Assembly (NCBI GenBank): GCA_022828595.1
Contig: JAKGHH010000001.1
Location: forward strand, 119,672,999-119,736,998
Source: Nelumbo lutea
Lineage: Eukaryota > Streptophyta > Magnoliopsida > Proteales > Nelumbonaceae
DNA length: 64,000 nt
Direction: 5' to 3'
Positions within the stretch are counted from its first letter, which is position 1. Each line of letters starts with the position of its first letter. The notes below the pieces were generated by a model. That model made no database searches. It was not told the origin of the DNA and was given only the letters and a program-made list of their open reading frames with translations. The position numbers and the translations under genes are program-made. This document shows, piece after piece, positions 33,890-46,168 of the stretch.

Positions 33890-35660
33890 GGGAGCACGAC
33901 AGAGATGCCCCCGAATCCAGCAGCCACGGAGGAAAGGCTAGTTTGGGGAATGATCCATGTAATCATTGGAGGATCGATTGTAGCAGGATGCACCTTGGCA
34001 GTAGCTCGGGCATCAACCCGTGAGGCCGCCAGATAAGAACAAAATTCCCCAAAGCGGCCAAGGACGAAAGACCCCATATTCTTCACCGAAAACGATGAGC
34101 GCGGGGTTCACTACCGCCACGATGACGCCCTCGTCATAAAGGTAAAGATCAATGACTTCCAAGTCCGGCGTGTACTCGTCGACTCCAGCAGTTTGACAAA
34201 CATCCTTTTTAAAGCAGCCTTCGACAAACTCCAGTTCCGAGAGAGTGACTTAAAGCCCGCGAACACCCCGCTGGTCGGCTTCAGTGGAGAGGAGGTTAGA
34301 CCCCTGGGAAAGGTCACAGTACCTGTGGAAGTCGGCACGCGGCCTAGCACGGTAAGACTCATGCACGACTTCTTGGTGGTTGCGATCCCCTCCCCATACA
34401 AGGAAATAGTAGGTTAGCCGATCACCCGCACTTTAAAGGCTGTTGTGTCCACATACTATTTAGATATGAAGTTCCCTACGGACTTCGACATTGGGGTAGT
34501 GCGGGGCGACCTGCTCAAGTCTCACAAGTGCTATGTTGCCGCCCTCAAGGGAAAGGCCAAGGTGACCAGTGACCTCGAGCTGGAGCGACCCGTGGAACAG
34601 AACGAGGAGCGAGCTGTGCCCACAGAGGAGACTGTTCCCATCCCTGTCTCGGCAGAGGACTCAGCCAGATCACTTCAGGTCGGTGCTTCCCTGGAGGAGC
34701 CCTTGTTATATGAATTGGTACGCTTTTTACTCAATAACTTAGATGTTTTTGCTTGGTCCATAGTAGAAATGCACAGCATAGACCCTAACCTTATAACTCA
34801 CAAGCCCAATACTGACCCTGTAGTTAGGCCCATTAGACAGAAGAAACACAACCTAGCCCCAGAACGCTGGAGGGCAGTCGATGAGGAGGTTGAGAATCTC
34901 CCCACAGCAGACATCATAAGGGAAGTTCATTGCCTGAGCTGGGTTGCCAACCCCATTCTAGCAAAAAAGGCAAACGGCAAGTGGTGCATGTGCGTCGACT
35001 ACACCGACCTGAACCGAGCTTGCCCGAAAGATTGCTTCCCCCTCCCCAGGATCGACCGCCTAGTGGATGTGACCTCGGGACACGAGTTGCTAAACTTCCT
35101 GGATGCCTACTCGAGCTACAACCAAATCAGGATGGATCGGCCGACGAGGAAAAAACCACCTTCATAACCGAGTTCGGCCTATACTGCTATAAGGTTATGC
35201 CCTTCGGACTGAAAAATGCGGGGTGCAACCTTTCAAAGGCTTGTGAATAAGTTGTTTCAACCCATAATTGGCACAAAGATAGAATATTATGTAGACGACA
35301 TGGTTGTCAAGACAGTTTTCGCATGAATTAATACAAGATTTGCATTCTGTCTTTCAAATTCTGCGTCAATTTAGCATGAAACTAAACCCAAACAAGTGTG
35401 TCTTTGGTGTCACCTCAGGTAAGTTCCTAGGGTGCATCATCAACCGGTGCGGTATTGAGGCAAACTCGAACAAAATAAAGGCCATCCTAGATATGACACC
35501 ACCCCGAAAAGTAAAAGAGATTCAGAGGTTAAATGGTAGAATAACCACTCTGAGTCATTTTATATCCAAATCGGCAGACTGCTGCCTGCCCTTCTTCAAG
35601 GCAATGAAAAGCAAAGGGTTCGAGTGGAACCTAGGATTCTAGCTCGTGTTTGACGAGCTC
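33890..35660 (+). pseudogene. pol: Tat-type protease and reverse transcriptase
   Basis: Protease: VRRVLVDSSSLTNILFKAAF (about 34166) has Ser where Gly stands in the D-S-G triad, so it is probably inactive. Linker and RT: FAWSIVEMHSIDPNLITHKP, CMCVDYTDLNRACPKDCFPL, LDAYSSYNQIRMDRPT, a frameshift near 35155, FGLYCYKVMPFGLKNAG, then YVDD at 35288-35299, followed by further shifts. The RT thumb and connection (FLGCIINRCGIEANSNKIKA, about 35425) is readable up to a stop at 35641. A stop near 34415 separates protease from RT. Confidence 0.85.
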
Positions 35661-36655
35661 AAAAGATACATCGCCAGTATCCTAGTTTTCACCCAGCCCG
35701 AAGAGGGCGATGTTTTAGAACTGTACCTCTCGGCAAGCGACGAAGTGGTCAGTTCGGTACTAATAAAGAAAGTAGATCGGGTCCAATGACCCATATATTA
35801 TGTTAGTAAAGTATTACAGGGAGTAGAGACGAGATATCCAGAGATAGAAAAGCTAGCCTATGCACTGGTCATTGCGGCCCGTAAACTCCGTCCATACTTC
35901 CAAGCCCATACCACTATCGTCATCACCGAAAAACCTTTGAGGCAAGTATTGCTCAGGCCTGAGGTCTCTGGTTGGTTGACGAAGTGGGCCATCAAACTCA
36001 GTGAGTACAACCTCCAGTACAAGCCACGAACTACTATCAAAGCTCAAGCCTTGGCGAATTCTGTTGTAGAATGCACATTCTGCTCCGAGGTAGGGCCCCC
36101 AGTTCAAGTGAGCTCGGTGCTCCCGGGCCAGTTGAGTCTGAGCACCGTGAGGTCACACCCAGTTCGGTATCTCTCCTGGTTAGGCCAAGCGCGGACTGGG
36201 ATGAAGAGCCCTGGATCCTTCACGTAGATGGCTTCTCAAATCAGTAGGGCATCAGAGCCGTTGTAGTTCTTCATGGCCCAAGTGGCACGAAACTGGAGTA
36301 CGCACTGCGCTACGAGTTTGCGGCATCCAACAATGAGGTGGAATACGAGGCGTTGATAGCCGGGTTAGCCCTGGTGCAAGAGGTAAAAGCAAAACACATA
36401 GTTATCTATAACGATTCCCAGCTTGTGGTCTACCAAGTTACAGGCGAATATGATGCCCGCGAACCGACTATGATCGCCTACTTAGCAAAAGTAAAGGAGG
36501 TTCTACTTAACTTCCAGTCACACTACATTAGGCAAATCCCAAGGTTAGAAAACATTGAGGCCGATGCCTTGTCCCGGTTAGCCAGCACCAGTGACAACAC
36601 CATGAGAACTATGTACATAGAGGACTTACTTCGGCCTAGCATTCTCGGGGGGGCA
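35661..36655 (+). pseudogene. Tat-type RNase H and archaeal-type RNase H
   Basis: The first RNase H holds LYLSASDEVVSSVLIKKVD, YPEIEKLAYALVIAARKLRP and TEKPLRQVLLRPEVSGWL (35725-35985). The second holds WILHVDGFSNQ, NNEVEYEALIAGLALVQEVK, IYNDSQLVVYQVTGEYD and IEADALSRLAS (36215-36590), keeping D, E, D and D. Stops lie near 35788, 36226 and 36245, with a shift near 36080. The end of the second domain is what reappears at 15906. Confidence 0.84.
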
Positions 36656-37915
36656 TAGGAGGTCGCTCTTGTTGCCCAAGCAGAGCCGAGTTGGATCGAT
36701 CCACTCACAAACTTCCTGCTACATGGAACCCTCCCCACAGACCGCAACGCCGCCAGGAGGGTAGAGTGCCAGGTACCCAAATACGTCATAATAGACGGAC
36801 GATTGTACCGAAGATCCTACACGCTCCCTACCTGTGCTACTTGCGGCCTCCCGAAGCTGAGCTTGTACTCCACGACATTCATGAAGGCCTATGTGGCGGA
36901 CACCTGGGGGGCAAGGCCCTCGCTCAAAAAGCACTACGACAAAGGGTACTATTGGCCAACAATGAAAGCTGACGCCGTTGAGCTAGTCAGAAAATGTGAT
37001 AAGTGCCAGAAGCACGCCAATATTCACTACTAGCCCGCCGCCGACCTTAAGTATCTCACCAACCCATGGCCCTTCGCACAGTGGGGCATCGACCTACTCG
37101 GGCCATTCCCGCCAGCAACGGGTGGGAGGAAGTTCCTAGTAGTGGTGGTAGATTACTTCACAAAGTGGGTTGAAGCTGAACCTGTCGTAACAATCACAAC
37201 TCGAAACGTCCATAACTTCTAAAAGAACATAGTGTGCTACTTCGGGCTACCTTGGATACTGATCTCTGACAATGGCAAGCAGTTCGAAGACATCAAATTC
37301 CAAGAATGATGCCAAGACATGGGGATCCGGCAAAACTTCACATCGGTCGCACACCCACAAGCAAGCGGTCAGGCAGAAGTCACGAATAGAGCTATTCTCT
37401 GTGGACTAAAGGCCATGCTAGACCGAGTTAAAGGGTTCTGGGCAGACGAGCTGCCCAGCGTTCTATGGGTATACTGAACTACAAAGAAAACCGCCACCGG
37501 AGAAACTCCCTTCAACCTCACCTATGGCACAGAGGTAGTCATCCCAGCCGAAATCGAAATCCCCTCACTTCGGTTGGAAGCATACAACGACAATACCAAT
37601 AACGACGAGCTACGTACCAACCTTGACCTGCTCGACGAGGTGAGGGACCTCGCATATATCAGGACCGCAATGTACCAGCAAAGGGTAGCTCGGTACTACA
37701 ACGCCAGAGTCAAGAAGTGAAACTTTCGCGTTGGCGACTTAGTTCTCCGCAAGGGCATGGTACCTGAGCCTGACGTTGGCAAGCTCGGGCCAAACTAAGA
37801 AGGACCCTACCGAGTAAAGAGAGCACTTGGAGGAGCGTACGAGCTTGAGAACCTGGAGGGTAGGCAAATACCTCGAGCTTGGAACATCATCAACCTAAGG
37901 CGATATTACCTATAA
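36656..37915 (+). pseudogene. Tat-type integrase
   Basis: Zinc-binding region with HDIHEGLCGGHLGGKALAQK and KCDKCQKHANIHY (36870-37030). Core with WGIDLLGPFPPATGGRKF, VVVDYFTKWVEAEP, SDNGKQFEDIKF and HPQASGQAEVTNRAIL (37084-37400), then TPFNLTYGTEVVIPAEIEIP. C-terminal part GDLVLRKGMVPEPDVGKLG, ending NIINLRRYYL at 37915. The catalytic acids appear kept; stops lie near 37033, 37220, 37309, 37477, 37720 and 37797. A frameshift lies near 36935. Confidence 0.86.
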
Positions 37916-38254
37916 GGTACCAAACTGGGCAGACTATGAGCTGCTCCTAGAGCCTAAGGGCTAGAATGCCGAGGTGACAAAGACCTCAACACTACAAGAC
38001 CCAGTGGCCTCTTTGGCATGGGCAAAAAACCTAGGAAAATATCCTAAGGGCTAAAGCGCCAAGCCGAGGATGAGCTCGGGACCTCATCAACGTAAACTAA
38101 GTGTTAGTGCCAAAAGAGCAGGCAACACGGGTATGAAACTCGGGGTGTATAGCTCGCTCCAAGCCAGGCCTACTGAGCCGACATTTCATTTACCCATGCG
38201 GAGAACAGATCGGGCATATAACCTTACTATGTTAACCCGCCTTAAGGAATCCCC

Positions 38255-40417
38255 TCATTTCAGGGACCTAATTCTATGCAGCTCGGCAATATAGTCCCTT
38301 CGACAAAAGGAGAATAGTTGCACAACACTTAAGCAGAAAAAGTACTTCATTACTAATGTTTGCTTTACAGTGTTCAAAAAAAAAAAAAGAAAAGAGAAGA
38401 AAAATGAGCTTGCAGGCTCGATACATATCATTTCGGGCTCACTGGCCCAGTACACATCACTTTGGAACTGCATCCCCCTTGCCCTCAGAAGGGACTTCGA
38501 CAACACTTGGGGGTCAACCTCGTTGTCAGAGTCTGGATCTTCGTAAGCCGCAGTAGCCATCTTCGGAGTAATATGCGAGGTGGTGATGGCACGGGTATCA
38601 AGTTCGGGGTAGGCGTGCCTTATCATCCACCAGCTCAGTTTGAAGCCCCTCTGGTATGAGCCCACCATCAGGTCGTCGAAGAGCTCCGACGCTATGTTGT
38701 CATCGACGACCTTCACCTTGGTGTCCTCAAGGTTCTGGAAGATCTTGGACTTCTCCTTGATGTCGGCCTTGAGGTATTCCACCTCGTGCTCTAGGCCCCC
38801 TTTCGAGGTCGCGAGGTGTTTCACAATGAGCCTCAGGGTGCCGTTCTCCCTTCGGAGTTTCTCCAGCTCACTCCTCTGAGCCGAAGTCTTGCCCTCAAGA
38901 CAAAGGACCCGCTCCCGAGTTGATCCCAAAGCCTCTTCGGCAGTTTGTGCCTGTTCCCGATCTGATCCCAAAGCATCTTCGGTAGTTTGTGCCCACTTTA
39001 GGTTACTCTCTGATTGGATAATCAGGGCATGGATGGAGGAGTTTGCCTGCCAAGCAAGGAGTTAGTTTGGCAAGAAAGTAAAGAATGAAGGAAAAAAGCA
39101 CAAAGGGAAAACCACGTCAACTTACCACCATAACATGAGACACAACATTTGCATCGATATGTTCTGGAGGAAGCTCGGATCATGTCGCGACCTCACTTGG
39201 ATAAACGACCTTCTGACTCTTCCAAAGAGCACAACTCAAAGTCAGCACACTGCCAACCACCTCCTAGCTCACCGAGCTGGAAAACACTGTCGGAGTTCGA
39301 TAAGCCTCTGTAGTTTCATCTTCCCGAGCCTCTGCGACACTGAGTTTCACTGCCATTTCGGGGATAGACCCGGCTGCCTCAGGTTCCCTGGGAGAATCCA
39401 GGTTGATGACTGGAGGATAGCTCGGGACTTTGGATTCCATGGCCCGAGGAGACTCCACACCAGCTCGCTTGGTGACCCGCTTCCTCTTCTTCATTCCATC
39501 AAGTAGGTTGGCACCACGGGTCTTCTTTGCCTCCATGGTACCTGCGAAAAAGAGCTCGGCATCAGCAAAAAAAAGAAAAAAAAGAAAAAAGAGAGAACTA
39601 AGTAAAGAAGCCTACTCGGACTCAGGATGACCTGAATAAGCTTAGCCTCTGAGAGGTAATCTCCGCACTCGAGCCCGACCTGGGTCCAAGATAGAAACGT
39701 CTCCGCCATGTCTTTATCTGACATGACGCCGGGATCAGGGACAACCGCCCTCTAATGAGTAGGAAATGACCACCCCGTAGCACTTCAGACCACGAAGTAG
39801 CCCCACTTCCATGTCAGGACCTTGTTTGGAAGTTTGTGAAGAAGTTTAAATCTCGGGCGGGGAGACAGGTAGTAAGCCCATCTGTGCTCGGGAAGGAAGC
39901 TCGCCTATTTTTTGAGCATGAGAAGGGCAGAAAAAATTTCAAAGTCCAAGGGAATAACGTATTCACAACAGAGGGATATGGTCCCGACGACATTATGAAT
40001 GGAGTTCGGGTGAAGTTGACCGACTAAGACACCGAAGTGGTTCAAGACTTTGACAATTAGGGGGTGGAGAGGAAGGCGCAGCCCAGCAATGAGCTGCTCC
40101 CGGAAGACCACGATCTCATCTGGACCGTGCTCCCAAGGGAAGTTGCCCGAAGGTAAACTATATGCATACTCCCCAGGCAGGTTGAACTGATGAACAAGGG
40201 ACCGAAGTCTCTCAGACGTCATAGTGGAGGGTTCGAACATGTCCAGGATCCGAACCCGACGAGAAGTGGATTCTAGACTACCAGGGGTGACCCGGGCTGA
40301 AGGCCCTATCTCGGGCTCATCCAGAAGGTTGTCAAAAGAGTCAGCCCGACCCGAGGTCCCCGCCTCAGACCCTTCTAAAAGATTATCAAAGCTACCCGAG
40401 CTACTCGAACTAGACAT
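38255..40417 (-). pseudogene. Spliced antisense gene of the Tat element (Transposase_28-like N-terminus, coiled-coil C-terminus)
   Basis: On the minus strand an ATG at 40417 opens MSSSSSSGSFDNLLEGSEAG. The domain EQLIAGLRLPLHPLIVKVLN then NHFGVLVGQLHPNSIHNVVG resembles the Pfam 'putative gypsy type transposon' (Transposase_28) family. The reading shifts after a stop at 39905 and continues near 39900-39790 with PRFKLLHKLPNKVLTWKWGY. A basic exon (MEAKKTRGANLLDGMKKRKR, from 39536) follows. A donor GTAAG at 39125 and an acceptor GGCAG at 39047 bound a 79-bp intron. The last exon (ANSSIHALIIQSESN, then a Glu/Leu/Lys coiled coil, 38971 on) reaches about 38520 with TAAYEDPDSDNEVDP. Position between pol and 3' LTR and opposite strand are as described for antisense genes in some Tat elements. 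Function unknown. Confidence 0.65.
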
Positions 40418-40884
40418 TGCGAAAGGAAAGGAAAGGAAATTGAAAAGGCTAAGGGGACTCACAAGGAGAACGCTACCGAACTAGGGAAGATGACGCGAGC
40501 TAAGGACCTTGGACGCGAGTTCAAGAAACGATTGTTGAATACTAACAAAGGAAAAAGTGACCAGAGCCCCCACTATTTATAGCCATTGTACCTGTGCATC
40601 AACGGTCGAGATCAAAGCCATCCAACGACTCTCAAGAAAACTGACTACACGACCCCCGAGGTGAAATCAGTTTAGCGCAAATTTTCGATGTCTGAGAGCT
40701 GATAAATCGTTTGACGTCCGCGCATGAGCTGTGCATGACCCGAGTTGACTTTGGTCAAGCCGCACTGACCCTAGTTGAGCCAAGAGCATAGGCGAGTCAG
40801 ACCAGGGCATCTCCGAACTAGACGAAGCATGCCATAGGGCAAATCCACCTGTCAGTCCCCCATGCCGGGTCAAGACCTCGAACA

Positions 40885-40902
40885 CAGGGAGTGGGGGGCA
40901 AT
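40885..40902 (+). other. Polypurine tract before the 3' LTR
   Basis: AGGGAGTGGGGGGCAAT immediately precedes the TGATGG LTR start. Confidence 0.8.
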
Positions 40903-41660
40903 TGATGGAGGTAGATTTGGCTCGACCCCTTGGCTGTGCGACATGTGGAAGAAACTGGGGTGACTTGGCAGGAACGCCAACTCGACACGGTGATATAGCA
41001 CGGCCATTCTCCAAGAAGAGGCCCGAGCTCCCCGAGCTCTCCAAGAAGAGGCCCAAGCTCCCGAGCTCACCAAAAGGAATCTGCACTTCCAGGGAGGTGA
41101 ACCCCAAAGCTAACAAGCCCGAGGGGCGAAGCCCGGACTAGCCCACCTTGGGTCAATCCGGGTCGTATCCCGGCACCTCGGGATAGTCGGCCATATTTTC
41201 ATCCGAACTCAAGACTTCACCTTGTGCATCACTCCGACACCTTGGCTCCAGGTCGCGCAACTGTGAAACAGTACCTAACCGGTCCATACTCTGAGGCAAC
41301 ACGCCTGACTGGTCTAGATCTGATAGATGGCAATCATGCCGTAATGGCAACCTGCTACCGCCATTTCAGTTGTGGCAGAGACGGCCCTGACAGAGAGGAC
41401 AATGGCGGTTATGTCTGCCCCCCACACAGGCGGTTATACCTAACTCGACAGAAACTTGGGAGTGAGTGCACCAGGTGGTTATAAAAGGCCTTCTTCCCCC
41501 CCTCCAAAGAAAGAGGTATGTGATATTTGTGCTTTCTGGTCTTAAAGTCTCTTATTTTCCTTGCCTTCTCAAGAATATTAACTTGAGCTTCGGAGTATTC
41601 CCACCGGGTTCCTCCTCAAAAATCTCCTATTTCTTCCTCGTTTCAGGCATCTTCAGCTCC
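40903..41660 (+). repeat. 3' LTR of the Tat element, last ~50 bp missing
   Basis: Same start as the 5' LTR. It keeps the TATA box TATAAAAG at 41480-41487 and a CT-rich stretch after it. Similarity stops at GGCATCTTCAGCTCC; the 5' LTR goes on for about 50 bp more. Flanking sequence then begins ATTGAGGTATGC. Confidence 0.85.
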
Positions 41661-44061
41661 ATTGAGGTATGCTTTGTGAGGAGTAGATTCGGTCTCCTTA
41701 ACTTGACTCTATCCATCTAAGTTATACTCCCACTTTATTAGAGAGAACCAAAAAGTTGAAGAGATTTAAAAGGAAAGGGATTTCATAGGGGAGAGGAGCT
41801 ATAGTAGAAAGAGAGTAAAATGATGTTATTAGAGAAAATAATAATAAAATTTATCATAGTATTTTTAATTTTTGTTTTATTTGAGAGAAAGATTTTTCAT
41901 TTTGATTTCTATATTTTGAATAATTTAATTTAAAATTAAATAATTAAATGTGAGAAATAAGAGGATAAAAAGGTCAGTTTGACCGTTAGAATAAGAGGAG
42001 CCTTGGCCTCCCATGCATTGAGCCCGGGCTTCCCTGATTGATTGCATAACATAATATCTCTACTAAGGTGCCAACCAGCTCATTGGTAAGGTCTATTGCT
42101 GTATAAATACAAATATATACAAAACAATACATAATACAAGGTTTTGCAGTTTACATATTTGTATTTGTACTCCTTCCAAATTGAACCTTAGATTGTGTTT
42201 GGTGGTACTGCAATTTTATTTGTACTAGTACAAATGTATGGCAATGCAAATGTAAAAAATGTAAATTCTTGTTTAATTTTGTTTTTGGGTGTTACTGACA
42301 GACATAGGGAATAAATAAGAGAGAGAGATTGTCCGTGTTAAACACGTAGAAGTAAAACTAGTCTATCAATAACCCATAGATGATAATATAATTTACAAGT
42401 AAAGCTATGATTGATTGATAGAAATCAGAAAGATGCAAAAAATTGAGGAAAAGCTAATAACAAATTTTGTGAAATTCAGTTGAGAATTTTTCTTCTTCAT
42501 TCTGTTTCTCTATTTTTTTTTATCAAACCAAACGCAGACTAAAGGATTAAGTGAATACGAAAATAAATATTTTTTTTATAGTTGACGTTGGACAATTGGA
42601 GGAGAATAATTGAAGAAAAGTACATGTTATGGGTTAAAGAAACAGAAGCATTATATTGGAAGGGTCGGACGAAAAAACTAAGAACTGATTAGGTGATCGG
42701 TTAAGTTTTACCCCAGAACCATTATTTCCCCTCAAAATCATTGGTTTGGTCAGCAAACTGCTGATATGGGCTGTTAAACTATTCGAACTATTCAATGGTT
42801 TAGCCGATTATTTATTTATTTTTTTATTTTTTTGTTAGAATGGACTATTTGTTTGATTTAAACAATTGAACCATTCGACCCAGAAACCGGACTCTTGACT
42901 GATTCGTTGTTTAGATCGGTTTTAAAAACCTTGGCGGTCAGTATTATTGAGAGTTGATCAAACTAGGAGGTGTTTAACTTGGAGATAGTCTTACCAAAAA
43001 AAACTTGGGAGATAGTACAAAAACTTGGATTTCAGGAGTCATTCTAAGCTCATCTACAAACTCTGGACAAGAAAATGGGAGTACGGAATAACATGGGCAC
43101 GTTGATATTAAGGAGCTGCTTGGAAAGAAAATAAGCACTTCACTTAAAAATAAGTAAAAAATTTGGGTATTTATTCTTAGGAATAACTAAGCACTTATTT
43201 GGGCTTATTTCCCAAATGTAAGTGTTTATTTTCCAAATTTTTAGTTTAGTTAGAAAATTTAATCAAGAGATGCTTATTCCTACTTCCGAATAACACACCT
43301 TCGCTCATTTCTCCACAATGATTCGCAATTGCAACAATCCATCAGCAGAACAAACAAAGGAGAAACCTTTTTGCTAGTAAGTAGCAACATAATTAGTAAA
43401 TCTCATCAGTAATAATTGTTTTTCTCAATGCAAAGGTGATGTTTCTTCTTCTGTAATCTCAATTGTTATTTGGTTTGAAGAAAAGAGTAAGGAAAAGAAG
43501 GAAATCCTTTACAAAATTTGTATAGATTTTCCTATCTTTTCTTTCCTTTCCCTAACCTTCCACTCTCCTCCCTGGGACCATTTCTCAAGTCCTCTGCGCT
43601 GATAATTTAACGAGGGAGCATGGCATCTCATTGCGAGAGCAGCTTTGAGTCACATGCAATCATTTTCACCCTATCAACATTCTCCTGGCAATCTGTAGTA
43701 TGCGAATGCCCTTATAGGACACAGAAAACACATATGTGAATAGGCAGTTCAGTTGCTGGTGTATAGTATCCATCCAACAGGGACGAATGCTTGAAAGGAT
43801 GATGCAACTCTGAAGAATACAATCATAAACTCATCTAAAGAAGTATAATTTAGAGTAAATGTAGCAATTTTTGAAGGAAAAAAAAATCCTGTAGTGATTG
43901 CAAATTCCATGAAAGGATGCTGCCGTGAGACAAATTCCATTAATAGGGAATAAGTCATGTTGATTTATTACTATTACTACAATATTGTTATTTGTTGTTG
44001 TTGCTGCCAAGGTTCAAATACAGGCATGTCAGGTGTTTCAATGCAACAAAACATCTTTTTT
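41661..44061. other. AT-rich intergenic stretch, no supported gene
   Basis: 2.4 kb with only short chance frames. 42660-42935 (ending GATCGGTTTTAAAAACCTTGG) and 43110-43300 (internal inverted words around AATAAGCACTT) look like small non-autonomous transposon remnants, but ends and target duplications were not resolved. Confidence 0.5.
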
Positions 44062-44245
44062 GGTAAAATACAAAAACCTCCCCTGATGTTTTTGACAATT
44101 ATAAAAACTTTTCCTATGATTTTATTTGAGCAAAAACCTCTCCTTTATTTTTGAAAAAACCGACAAATACCTCCCCTCCATCAATGTCCAAGACAAAAAA
44201 TGTTAAATTAATGATCATTTTTTAAATACCTATTTTACCCTTTTA
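44062..44245 (+). repeat. Left terminal inverted repeat
   Basis: Inverted partner of 46169-46304. The internal AAAAACCTC motif occurs three times here against twice on the right. Confidence 0.85.
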
Positions 44246-44305
44246 CAAATTAATGTGCATCTATTTTCACTAAAATACATCATTTAACTAATCAGAAGGG
44301 AAATA

Positions 44306-44489
44306 TTGTTCACTATCCTCAACTTCCAGAAGCACCTAAGCAGTGTTACTCCGATCTATACCACCGGTCTCTCTTTTTCTCATTCTTCTTCTTCTTCTTC
44401 TTCTTCTTCTTTGAGAAATACTGTTCACTGTCATCAACATCCAGTGCCTACATTGCTGAACTGGGTCCAACACTCCAAATCCGGCTTGG
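44306..44489 (+). other. Subterminal region with (TTC)n tract
   Basis: Reads in frame with the membrane segment downstream and encodes a poly-Ser run from (TTC)n at about 44384-44412. It has no similarity I can recognise to SOBIR1. It may be element sequence that gives the captured fragment a new 5' end. Confidence 0.4.
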
Positions 44490-45670
44490 GGATGAAGAAT
44501 ATTCTCCCTAAGCATTACATACTCTCCAAGAATAATACAACAAAAAATCATAGCTATTCTGCCATGGCACTATCAGCCAGTAAAACTAATTCTAGTAGAA
44601 CTGATTCTAATGAAGCCAAAGCTCCTTCGCACTCAGAAAAAAAAAAAAAAACCCACAAGCACGACAAGAGCAAAAAGAAGCTTAAGGGTTGGATCTTTGG
44701 ATTCCTTGCTGGTGTGACTGCTGGAATGGTATTGGGATTGATTATGTCAATATTGTTTAAATTACTATTCATTTGCATAAGAGGTAGGGTGAAGGACTCT
44801 TGCCTTGCTATCTTCAGTCCACTAATCAAGAAGGCCAAAGTTTAACATTCTTGGAAAAAGAAGACGGGTTTGAATCTCTAGAGATCATTGGACAAGGAGA
44901 ATGTGAAGAGGTTTACAAGGCTGAATTGCAGGGAAGCAACAGGAAGATTATAGCAATCAGGAAAATAATACAACCCAACCCCATCGATGCAGCTGAACTA
45001 GCGGAGGAAGATAGTAAGCTTCTAACAAAGAAGATGTAGCAAATTCGTTTGGAAATCCAAACTGTGGGTTAGATTCAGCACCGAAATTTGCTCCCTCTGC
45101 TAGCCCATGTGCCACGGCCAGATTTTCACTACCTGGTGTATGAATACATGAAGAACGGGAGCTTATAGGACGTGCTAAATAAAGTATCAGAAGGGAAAAG
45201 AGAATTGGATTGGCTGGCGCGACACAAGATTGCTTTGGGAGTGGCAGCCAGCCTTGAGTATCTCTATATGCACCACAACCCTCATATAATTCACAAAGAT
45301 CTCAAGCCCAAAAACATACTTCTTGACGATGATATGGAGGCACACATCGCTGATTTTGGGCTAAAGAAGGCAATCTCGGAGATGAACACCTATGTCACAA
45401 CCTCCAATGTGGTTGGGACTATTGGATATAATGCACCCGAGTACCACCAGACGCTCAAATTTACAAACAGGTGTGACATTTACAGCATTGGCGTCATTCT
45501 AACAGTGTTGGTTCTGGGCAAGCTGCCCTCAGATGACTTCTTTTAGACCACAGAGGAAACGAGCCTGGTCAAATGGCTTAGAAACCAAATGATTTCGGAG
45601 AACCCGAGCGCGACCATCGATCCCAAGCTAAAGGGGAGTGGATGTTATGTTGAAAACTACTTGGTTGTTT
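44490..45670 (+). pseudogene. SOBIR1: Truncated SOBIR1-like receptor kinase (captured gene fragment)
   Basis: SOBIR1 is the LRR receptor-like kinase that pairs with receptor-like proteins in plant immunity. The copy begins in the juxtamembrane region, keeps a membrane segment (GWIFGFLAGVTAGMVLGLIM, from about 44689), then SPLIKKAK. After a 1-base frameshift near 44840 the kinase follows: FLEKEDGFESLEIIGQGECE, RIKKIIQP-type strand, LLPLLAHVPRPDFHYLVYEY, IIHKDLKPKNILLDDDMEAH, ADFGL, NAPEYHQTLKF. The LRR ectodomain and about the last 40 residues are missing. Stops lie at 45037, 45070, 45166 and 45544. The glycine loop reads GQGECE with Glu for the third Gly, the ATP-binding Lys is Arg (IAIR), and HRD is HKD. 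It is dead as a kinase. Confidence 0.88.
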
Positions 45671-45767
45671 GTTATTTTTCTCTTATCTGTGTATGAATAG
45701 GGAAAATGATGTAGCATCTATCTGATTAGTATGAGTTTGTTCGATGACCAAAGAGCTCCATGAATGT

Positions 45768-45790
45768 GAAGAAGAAAAAGAAGAAGAAGA

Positions 45791-45834
<44 letters not shown>
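45768..45834. repeat. (GAA)n and (GA)n microsatellite
   Basis: A GAA/AAG run followed by a pure GA run of about 40 bases, between the kinase fragment and the small frame at 45896. Confidence 0.93.
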
Positions 45835-45837
<3 letters not shown>

Positions 45838-45895
45838 ACAGTATGTGAATGCATCGACGTCCACGAGAGAAAGTTTGTCAGAGTAAGAAGAGTTC

Positions 45896-46132
45896 TTGAA
45901 GAGAAAAGAGACCATAAAGAGGTCTGGGTCCTTAGTAGAAACCCTAGGAGGTTGTAGGGATCAGTACTATAGATTGGATTTCCACTTGAGGGCTATTTTA
46001 GTTGGAGGGATAGCTGCATTTGCAAAAGTGGCAAGAGCAATGAAGGCTGCAGGTGGAGTAACGTTGGGGGTTGCAGCTGCTGCCATGTCAGCAACAGCAA
46101 TTGCAACTATGCAGGATCTAAACGGGAATTAA
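45896..46132 (+). CDS. Small Ala/Gly-rich reading frame inside the Pack-MULE
   Basis: 78 codons starting MKRKETIKRSGSLVETLGGC. The second half is FHLRAILVGGIAAFAKVARA followed by MKAAGGVTLGVAAAAMSATA, a hydrophobic low-complexity helix that could span a membrane. It is not part of SOBIR1. It might be a piece of a second captured gene, a hypothesis supported only by its ordered composition. I do not recognise a domain. It ends 37 bases before the right terminal repeat. Confidence 0.35.
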   Translation: MKRKETIKRSGSLVETLGGCRDQYYRLDFHLRAILVGGIAAFAKVARAMKAAGGVTLGVAAAAMSATAIATMQDLNGN

Positions 46133-46168
46133 ATGATGTTAGTAAGTAGCCTTAGCAGTGTGATTGAC

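Noticed and set aside
44306..45546. An intact membrane kinase gene
   Set aside because: Four in-frame stops, a frameshift, missing LRR and C-terminal parts, and changed glycine-loop and ATP-binding residues show a pseudogene fragment.
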